NCBI GenBank assembly: GCA_030699825.1
Contig: JAUYKV010000033.1
Span: forward strand, 1-64,000
Reading direction: 5' to 3'
Length of the DNA stretch: 64,000 bases
From: Pseudomonas sp.
GTDB taxonomy: Bacteria; Pseudomonadota; Gammaproteobacteria; Pseudomonadales; Pseudomonadaceae
In this document: piece by piece, positions 58,914 through 64,000 of the stretch
Position numbering within the stretch: the first letter of the stretch is position 1
Layout of the letters: the number at the start of each line of letters is the position of its first letter
Program-made: the position numbers and the translations under genes
Notes under the pieces: model-generated
The model's database searches: none
Seen by the model: the letters and a program-made list of their open reading frames with translations, nothing else
What the model was told of the DNA's origin: nothing

Positions 58914-60125
58914 GTGTGCAGCCCACTCGACCTTGGACAGATCCACACCCTCTTTGAACATATCCCACAGCGGCGACAACTCGCGCAGCTTGGTGACCGC
59001 CTCGCGCACCTTCTGTGCGGCGTAGTCGACTTCTTCTTCGCTGGTGAAACGGCCGAAGCTGAAGCGGATCGAACTGTGCGCCAACTCGTCGTTACGCCCC
59101 AGGGCACGCAATACGTACGACGGCTCCAGCGAAGCCGAGGTACAGGCCGAACCCGAGGAGACCGCCAGATCCTTGAGCGCCATGATCAACGACTCGCCTT
59201 CAACATAGTTGAAGCTGAGATTGAGGTTGTGCGGCACGCGCGAGGTCATGCTGCCGTTCACGTACAGTTCTTCCAGGCCATCGACCTGCTCGAAGAAACG
59301 ATCACTCAACGCCTTGATGCGCTGGTTTTCCTGGAGCATTTCTTCCTTGGCAATACGGAAGGCCTCGCCCATGCCGACGATCTGGTGAGTCGCCAGGGTG
59401 CCGGAGCGCATACCGCGCTCATGGCCACCGCCATGGGTCTGAGCTTCCAGACGCACCCGCGGCTTGCGCCGCACGTAGAGCGCGCCGACACCCTTGGGAC
59501 CATAGGTCTTGTGCGCCGAGAAGGACATCAGATCGACCTCGAGCTTGTCCAGATCGATTTCCACCTTGCCGGTGGACTGCGCCGCATCGACGTGGAACAG
59601 CACACCGCGCGAACGGGTCAGCTCACCGATGCCGGCGATGTCGTTGATGGTGCCGATTTCGTTGTTCACATGCATGATCGACACCAGAATGGTGTCCTCG
59701 CGCAGCGCCGCCTCGACCATGGCCGGTGTGATCAGGCCGTCTTCGCCCGGCTCGATATAGGTCACTTCGAAGCCTTCGCGCTCCAACTGGCGGGTGGTGT
59801 CCAGCACCGCCTTGTGCTCGATCTTCGAGGTCACGATGTGCTTGCCCTTGCCACTGTAGAAGTGCGCAATGCCTTTGATCGCCAGGTTGTCCGACTCGGT
59901 GGCACCGGAGGTCCAGACGATTTCACGCGGGTCGGCATTGACCAGCTCGGCGACCTGACGACGACCGTTCTCGACAGCCTCCTCTGCCTTCCAGCCAAAC
60001 ACATGGGAGCGCGACGCCGGATTGCCGAAGTTGCCATCGACCAGCAAGCACTCACTCATCTTTTGTGCCACGCGCGGATCGACCGGAGTGGTGGCGGAAT
60101 AATCGAGGTAAATCGGCAATTTCAT
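58911..60125 (-). CDS. iscS: Cysteine desulfurase IscS
   Basis: PLP enzyme that supplies sulfur for clusters and tRNA thiolation. 404 residues: [20 protein letters not shown] start, [15 protein letters not shown]-Lys in [20 protein letters not shown] (about 206), active-site Cys loop [20 protein letters not shown] (Cys about 328). Start at 60125. The TAG stop coincides with the end of the TA-bounded element that separates it from iscU. Confidence 0.97.
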   Translation of the reverse strand: MKLPIYLDYSATTPVDPRVAQKMSECLLVDGNFGNPASRSHVFGWKAEEAVENGRRQVAELVNADPREIVWTSGATESDNLAIKGIAHFYSGKGKHIVTSKIEHKAVLDTTRQLEREGFEVTYIEPGEDGLITPAMVEAALREDTILVSIMHVNNEIGTINDIAGIGELTRSRGVLFHVDAAQSTGKVEIDLDKLEVDLMSFSAHKTYGPKGVGALYVRRKPRVRLEAQTHGGGHERGMRSGTLATHQIVGMGEAFRIAKEEMLQENQRIKALSDRFFEQVDGLEELYVNGSMTSRVPHNLNLSFNYVEGESLIMALKDLAVSSGSACTSASLEPSYVLRALGRNDELAHSSIRFSFGRFTSEEEVDYAAQKVREAVTKLRELSPLWDMFKEGVDLSKVEWAAH

Positions 60126-60174
60126 GAATCTTCTCCTAATCAGGTTTCTGGCCACGCGGGCCGGCACCCTGCGT

Positions 60175-60666
60175 TCAATCGACGGTGGATGCTTCTATCT
60201 TGTCCGGGAGCGGCATCCGGCCATTGCTGCGGCGCTGATCCTGGCACCGCGCGATTTCCTGCACTTCGCGGCGAGTCACCAGATCGGCCAAACTGATGCC
60301 ACTGAGAAACGCATGAATCTGCTGACTCAGGTCGCACCATAGATGATGGGTCAGGCAGGTATCGCCGTCATGGCAATCGCCCTGGCCCTGGCAGCGCGTG
60401 GCATCGACCGACTCATTGACCGCATCGATCACTTCGGCAACCTGGATGCCCTGCATCTCGCGCGACAACTGATAACCGCCGCCGGGCCCGCGCACACTGG
60501 AAACCAGGTTGCTGCGGCGCAGCTTGGCGAACAGTTGCTCGAGGTAGGACAGGGAGATACCCTGACGTTCGGAAATATCGGCCAGGGACACCGGTCCATG
60601 CTGCGCATGTAGCGCCAGATCGAGCATGGCGGTCACGGCGTAACGGCCTTTGGTGGTCAGTCGCAT
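60175..60666 (-). CDS. iscR: Iron-sulfur cluster regulator IscR
   Basis: Rrf2-family regulator that, when loaded with 2Fe-2S, represses the isc operon. 163 residues: winged helix (1-70; [40 protein letters not shown]) and cluster ligands Cys92, Cys98, Cys104 and His107 ([20 protein letters not shown]). First gene of the operon; an IscR-type site covers its promoter. Confidence 0.97.
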   Translation of the reverse strand: MRLTTKGRYAVTAMLDLALHAQHGPVSLADISERQGISLSYLEQLFAKLRRSNLVSSVRGPGGGYQLSREMQGIQVAEVIDAVNESVDATRCQGQGDCHDGDTCLTHHLWCDLSQQIHAFLSGISLADLVTRREVQEIARCQDQRRSNGRMPLPDKIEASTVD

Positions 60667-60698
60667 GAAGGGTTACCACGGAGTCACAAGTTGCGCCG

Positions 60699-60731
60699 AG
60701 TATGCAATTCCCGAGTATTTAAGTCAACTAT
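60699..60731 (-). promoter_or_regulatory. isc operon promoter and IscR-type operator
   Basis: Minus strand: -35 TTGACT (60727-60722), 17 bases, -10 CATACT (60704-60699). An IscR type 1-like palindrome, ATAGTTGACTTAAATACTCG-GGAAT, spans 60731-60707 and overlaps the -35 and spacer. It is very close to the E. coli iscR box as I remember it. A possible second, weaker site lies at about 60733-60757. Confidence 0.8.
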
Positions 60732-60805
60732 TAGACCCTAGGTTTTACTCGGGATTAGCCGCAATCGAAGGGCGCCCAGCATAGCAAACCAAGCGCCAGG
60801 ACGCA

Positions 60806-61585
60806 TCAGACCGCCGGCTTGTCATCCTGCTCCTTGCACACCCCAACGAAATCCTCGTCACGCAGCGCCGGCAACTCCTTGGCGCGGAAGTCACTGCCCA
60901 ACTCGTTGAGCGCCTTGCACATGCCCTCCAGACGCCCATCAACCGCCTGCAAGTGATCGAGCAACTGACCAATGGCGCGCGCCACCGGATCCGGCATGTC
61001 CTGACCGACACCATAGGCATCGAAACCCAGCTTTTCCGCCATGGCCTGGCGCTTGGCTGCCTGTTCGTCATCCACCTTGACGATGACCCGCCCGGGAATG
61101 CCGACCGCGGTCGCCCCCGCCGGCACTTCCTTGGTCACCACCGCGTTGGAACCGATCTTGGCCCCCGCGCCCACCGTGAACGGCCCGAGCACCTTGGCCC
61201 CTGCACCGACCACCACGCCATCTTCCAACGTCGGGTGACGCTTGCCCTTGTTCCAGCTGGTACCGCCCAGGGTCACGCCCTGATACAGGGTGACATCGTT
61301 GCCGATTTCGGCCGTCTCGCCGATGACGATGCCCATGCCATGGTCGATGAAGAAGCGCCGACCGATCTTCGCCCCCGGGTGGATCTCGATCCCGGTCAGC
61401 CAGCGCCCCAGATTGGAAACCACCCGCGCCAACCACTTCCAACCGGAGGTCCACAGCGCATGGGCCAGACGATGCAACCAGACCGCGTGCAGGCCCGGGT
61501 AGCAGGTCACCACCTCGAACGCATTGCGCGCCGCCGGATCGCGATGGAATACGCCCTGGATATCTTCCCGCATGCGCTCAAACAT
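60806..61585 (-). CDS. cysE: Serine O-acetyltransferase
   Basis: First step of cysteine synthesis: acetylates serine. 259 residues: N-terminal helical domain (1-75) and a left-handed beta-helix with hexapeptide repeats ([60 protein letters not shown]); active-site His in RFFIDHGMG and KRHPT. ATG 61585 with GGGGAAAA upstream. Its start overlaps the trmJ end by eight bases. Stands next to the sulfur-using isc operon. Confidence 0.96.
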   Translation of the reverse strand: MFERMREDIQGVFHRDPAARNAFEVVTCYPGLHAVWLHRLAHALWTSGWKWLARVVSNLGRWLTGIEIHPGAKIGRRFFIDHGMGIVIGETAEIGNDVTLYQGVTLGGTSWNKGKRHPTLEDGVVVGAGAKVLGPFTVGAGAKIGSNAVVTKEVPAGATAVGIPGRVIVKVDDEQAAKRQAMAEKLGFDAYGVGQDMPDPVARAIGQLLDHLQAVDGRLEGMCKALNELGSDFRAKELPALRDEDFVGVCKEQDDKPAV

Positions 61586-62357
61586 CAGTTTTCCCCTGCT
61601 TATGGTGCTCACTACGCGCCGCCTTGACGGTTTCCGTCAGAATGCCACGCAAGATATTCATTTCCAGCTTACTGATACCACTACGACCGTACAGGCGCCG
61701 CAAGCGACTCATCAAGTGCCGCGGCTTGGCCGGATCGAGAAAACCGATCTCGACCAGGGCGAGTTGCAAATGCGCATAGAAGGACTCCAACTCATCCGCT
61801 GTCACCGGTTGGGAGCTCTGAATCGCCGTGGTTTCCAGCTTGAGCGTCTTGGTCGGTTTGTTCTGCGCCGCCAGCCAGGCCATGCGCACCTCATAGGCCA
61901 GCACCTGGACTGCCGCCGCCAGGTTCAACGAGCTGAAATCCGCATCGGACGGAATATGTACATGAAAATGACAACGCTGCAGTTCCTCGTTGGTCAGGCC
62001 GGCGTACTCACGACCGAACACCAGGGCCACTTCGGCGCCCTGCAAGGCTTGCTCGCACGCGGCCAGCCCACACTCGCGCGGGTCGAGCAACGGCCAGGGA
62101 ATGCGCCGATCACGCGCACTGGTACCCAGCACCAGACTGCAACCGACCAGCGCCTCCTCAAGCGTACCCACCACCTGCGCCGCCTCGAGCACATCGCTCG
62201 CCCCCGAGGCCCGCGCCACCGCGTCACCACTGGGAAAATCCATGGGATCGACCAGCACCAGGCGCGACAGGCCCATGTTTTTCATGGCACGCGCCGCGCC
62301 GCCGATATTGCCGGGATGACTCGTATTGACCAGAACCACTCGAATATTTTGCAGCAA
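61578..62357 (-). CDS. trmJ: tRNA (cytidine/uridine-2'-O)-methyltransferase TrmJ
   Basis: Methylates the 2'-OH of position 32 of several tRNAs. 259 residues of the SPOUT superfamily: [20 protein letters not shown] (7-26), [18 protein letters not shown] and the [20 protein letters not shown] knot loop. Starts at TTG 62357, giving [11 protein letters not shown] as in relatives. Overlaps cysE by eight bases, divergent from suhB. Confidence 0.95.
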   Translation of the reverse strand: MLQNIRVVLVNTSHPGNIGGAARAMKNMGLSRLVLVDPMDFPSGDAVARASGASDVLEAAQVVGTLEEALVGCSLVLGTSARDRRIPWPLLDPRECGLAACEQALQGAEVALVFGREYAGLTNEELQRCHFHVHIPSDADFSSLNLAAAVQVLAYEVRMAWLAAQNKPTKTLKLETTAIQSSQPVTADELESFYAHLQLALVEIGFLDPAKPRHLMSRLRRLYGRSGISKLEMNILRGILTETVKAARSEHHKQGKTDV

Positions 62358-62439
62358 CGCAAGCGCTCACAGGGACGACCAAGGGCAGCAAAGCTTACAG
62401 AACCACCCAGGGTAATGCCATGCAAGACACAGACGACAC

Positions 62440-62467
62440 TTCATCAACCTGCCTTTTCTGCTAATAT
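62440..62467 (+). promoter_or_regulatory. Candidate suhB promoter
   Basis: -10 TAATAT (62462-62467) with a weak -35 TTCATC 16 bases upstream; 36 bases before the suhB ATG. Confidence 0.4.
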
Positions 62468-62502
62468 GGCCGGCTTTCTTTAACAACCCAGGTGAATCGC
62501 CC

Positions 62503-63318
62503 ATGCAGCCCATGCTGAATATCGCCCTGCGCGCAGCCCGCAGCGCCGGTGAAATGATTTTCCGCTCGATCGAACGCTTGGACGTCATCTCGGTCGACGA
62601 GAAAGATGCCAAGGATTATGTGACCGAGATCGACCGCTCCGCCGAGCAACTGATCATCCAGGCGCTGCGCAAGGCGTATCCGACCCACGGCTTCCTCGGC
62701 GAGGAAGGCGGCCTGATCGAAGGCAGCGGCGACGGTGCCGAATACCTGTGGATCATCGACCCGCTGGACGGCACCACCAACTTCATTCGCGGCGTGCCGC
62801 ACTTCGCCGTCAGCCTGGCCTGCAAATACCGCGGCCGGCTGGAGCATGCGGTGATCATCGACCCGGTACGCCAGGAAGAATTCACCGCCAGCCGCGGCCG
62901 CGGCGCCGCCCTCAACGGTCGGCGCCTGCGCGTCAGCTCGCGCAAGAGCCTGGAAGGCGCCCTGCTCGGCACCGGCTTCCCGTTCCGCGATAGCCAGCTC
63001 GACAACCTGGAAAACTACCTGGGCATGTTCCGCAACCTGGTTGGCCAGACGGCCGGTGTGCGTCGTGCGGGCGCCGCCAGCCTGGACCTGGCCTACGTGG
63101 CCGCAGGCCGTTTCGATGCCTTCTGGGAATTCGGCCTGTCCGAATGGGACATGGCAGCCGGCGCCCTGCTGATTCAGGAAGCAGGCGGTCTGGTCAGCGA
63201 CTTCACCGGCGGCCACGAATTCCTCGAGAAAGGCCAGATCGTCGCCGGCAACACCAAGTGCTTCAAGGCCGTTCTGACGGCCATCCAGCCGCATCTCTCC
63301 GCCTCAATGAAACGCTGA
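62503..63318 (+). CDS. suhB: Inositol monophosphatase family protein SuhB
   Basis: Mg-dependent inositol-1-phosphatase that also joins the rRNA antitermination complex. 271 residues with metal-binding motifs GEEGGLIEGSG (about 67-77), IDPLDGTTNFIRG (about 84-96, DPLDGT) and LSEWDMAAGALLIQEAGG (about 210-227). Flanked by a bidirectional terminator downstream. Confidence 0.96.
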   Translation: MQPMLNIALRAARSAGEMIFRSIERLDVISVDEKDAKDYVTEIDRSAEQLIIQALRKAYPTHGFLGEEGGLIEGSGDGAEYLWIIDPLDGTTNFIRGVPHFAVSLACKYRGRLEHAVIIDPVRQEEFTASRGRGAALNGRRLRVSSRKSLEGALLGTGFPFRDSQLDNLENYLGMFRNLVGQTAGVRRAGAASLDLAYVAAGRFDAFWEFGLSEWDMAAGALLIQEAGGLVSDFTGGHEFLEKGQIVAGNTKCFKAVLTAIQPHLSASMKR

Positions 63319-63331
63319 TTGCGCGATAAAT

Positions 63332-63360
63332 AAAAAAACCGGCCAATGGCCGGTTTTTTA
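63332..63360 (+). terminator. Intrinsic terminator of suhB
   Basis: AAAAAAACCGGCC-AAT-GGCCGGTTTTTTA, 14 bases past the stop. Confidence 0.95.
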
Positions 63361-63368
63361 TTACCCAG

Positions 63369-63394
63369 AAAAAAGCGCCCCACGGGGCGCTTTT
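63369..63394 (-). terminator. Intrinsic terminator of the glycine-zipper gene
   Basis: On the minus strand AAAAGCGCCCC-GTG-GGGCGCTTTTTT, 12 bases past the gene's stop. Confidence 0.9.
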
Positions 63395-63406
63395 CCATTT
63401 GCGGGG

Positions 63407-63943
63407 TTACTCGGCCGTTTCGGCCAGCATCAACTGCCCGTCCTTGACCGGAATCCGACTGCCCGGATCGCTGTCCATACGCACCCGGCCTTCCTTGCCA
63501 TCCAGTTGGTACTTGACGTCATAACCGACCACTTTCTCGCTGGTATCGGTCACGGTACGGCAGCGGTTTTCGGTGGCGGTATAGGTGGCGCCGGCCTGCA
63601 TGTTCTCCTGCACCTTGTTACCGGCATAACCACCACCGACGGCACCGGCCACGGTTGCGATTTTCTTGCCAGTACCGCCACCCACCTGGTTGCCCAGCAA
63701 ACCACCGACCACCGCACCGATCGCCGTACCGGCAATCTGATGCTGATCCTGCACCGGCTTCTGCCGGGTCACGGTAACGTCCTCACAGACCTCACGCGGC
63801 GTCTTGATCGTTTCCTTGACCGGCTGCACGGCCAGAACTTCCGCGTACTCGGGACCACTTACCAAGTTGTAAGTGGCGACCGCACCGCCTGCCGTCACAC
63901 CGACAGCACCCAGCACAGCACCAACGAGCATTGATTTGTTCAT
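63407..63943 (-). CDS. Glycine-zipper 2TM domain periplasmic/outer-membrane protein
   Basis: 178 residues: N-terminal hydrophobic signal/anchor (MNKSMLVGAVLGAVGVTAGGAV), then AGTAIGAVVGGLLGNQVGGG followed by a second glycine-rich hydrophobic stretch (ATVAGAVGGGYAGNKVQ), the glycine-zipper 2TM pattern of Rickettsia 17-kDa-like proteins. The C-terminal part (KVVGYDVKYQLDGKEGRVRM) is beta-like. Start at 63943 with AGGAG upstream. Function unknown. In P. aeruginosa a similar gene lies between suhB and secF. Confidence 0.85.
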   Translation of the reverse strand: MNKSMLVGAVLGAVGVTAGGAVATYNLVSGPEYAEVLAVQPVKETIKTPREVCEDVTVTRQKPVQDQHQIAGTAIGAVVGGLLGNQVGGGTGKKIATVAGAVGGGYAGNKVQENMQAGATYTATENRCRTVTDTSEKVVGYDVKYQLDGKEGRVRMDSDPGSRIPVKDGQLMLAETAE

Positions 63944-64000
63944 GAGAACTCCTGATTTTCGCTTATTCGGCGCATGGCGCCTGATCTCCAAGCCTTGGAC

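Overview
The window is a GC-rich stretch of core chromosome from a gammaproteobacterium of the genus Pseudomonas. The evidence is the set of protein sequences and a gene order that I recognise from the P. aeruginosa chromosome: lysS-prfB, recJ, thrC-hom-dsbC-xerD, rplS-trmD-rimM-rpsP-ffh, purL-mltF, tadA, guaA-guaB, xseA, leuA, der-bamB-yfgM-hisS-ispG-rodZ-pilF-rlmN-ndk and the isc operon with cysE-trmJ-suhB. I see no tRNA or rRNA gene, CRISPR array, prophage, complete insertion sequence or defence island. The species cannot be fixed from the sequence alone.

Layout. 1-11.6 kb: a lipoprotein cut by the window edge, lysS and prfB (with its programmed frameshift), a GMC oxidoreductase, a DUF533 membrane protein, the periplasmic protease gene lapG without its usual partner lapD, recJ, yaeQ, and a CoA-transferase with a small membrane protein. 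11.7-16.3 kb: threonine biosynthesis (thrC, hom), then dsbC and xerD. 16.5-20 kb: ribosome and SRP genes. 20-26 kb: cytochrome-assembly-like and CorB-like membrane proteins, a gamma-carbonic anhydrase, two Nudix hydrolases, an L,D-transpeptidase, a YqfO-like protein and a CDGSH iron-sulfur protein. 26-38 kb: purL, mltF, tadA, a Tat-exported multicopper oxidase, guaA and guaB. 38-47 kb: xseA, an M23 peptidase, an isochorismatase-family hydrolase, leuA behind a possible attenuator leader, an omega-amidase/aminotransferase pair and der. 47-64 kb: outer-membrane assembly, histidyl-tRNA, isoprenoid, cell-shape and type IV pilus genes, ndk, the full isc iron-sulfur operon with its IscR-type promoter, cysE, trmJ, suhB and a glycine-zipper protein.

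How the genes work together. Most are housekeeping genes for translation (lysS, prfB, hisS, rplS, rpsP, trmD, rimM, rlmN, tadA, trmJ, der), purine synthesis (purL, guaA, guaB) and amino-acid synthesis (thrC, hom, leuA, cysE). Iron-sulfur assembly (iscR to iscX) supports cluster enzymes that are also encoded here (ispG, rlmN, the CDGSH protein). Envelope genes include bamB, rodZ, pilF, mltF, dsbC, lapG and the L,D-transpeptidase.

The most interesting signal lies between the genes. At least five palindromic elements of different sequence are each bounded by the dinucleotide TA and imperfect terminal inverted repeats. Three of them (after guaB, after the omega-amidase gene and after iscS) begin exactly in the stop codon of the upstream gene. 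Two of these separate adjacent genes of core operons (guaB/guaA and iscS/iscU). They look like small non-autonomous elements that target TA. Four intergenic repeats, including two of these, also carry a central hairpin whose arms differ between copies but stay complementary.
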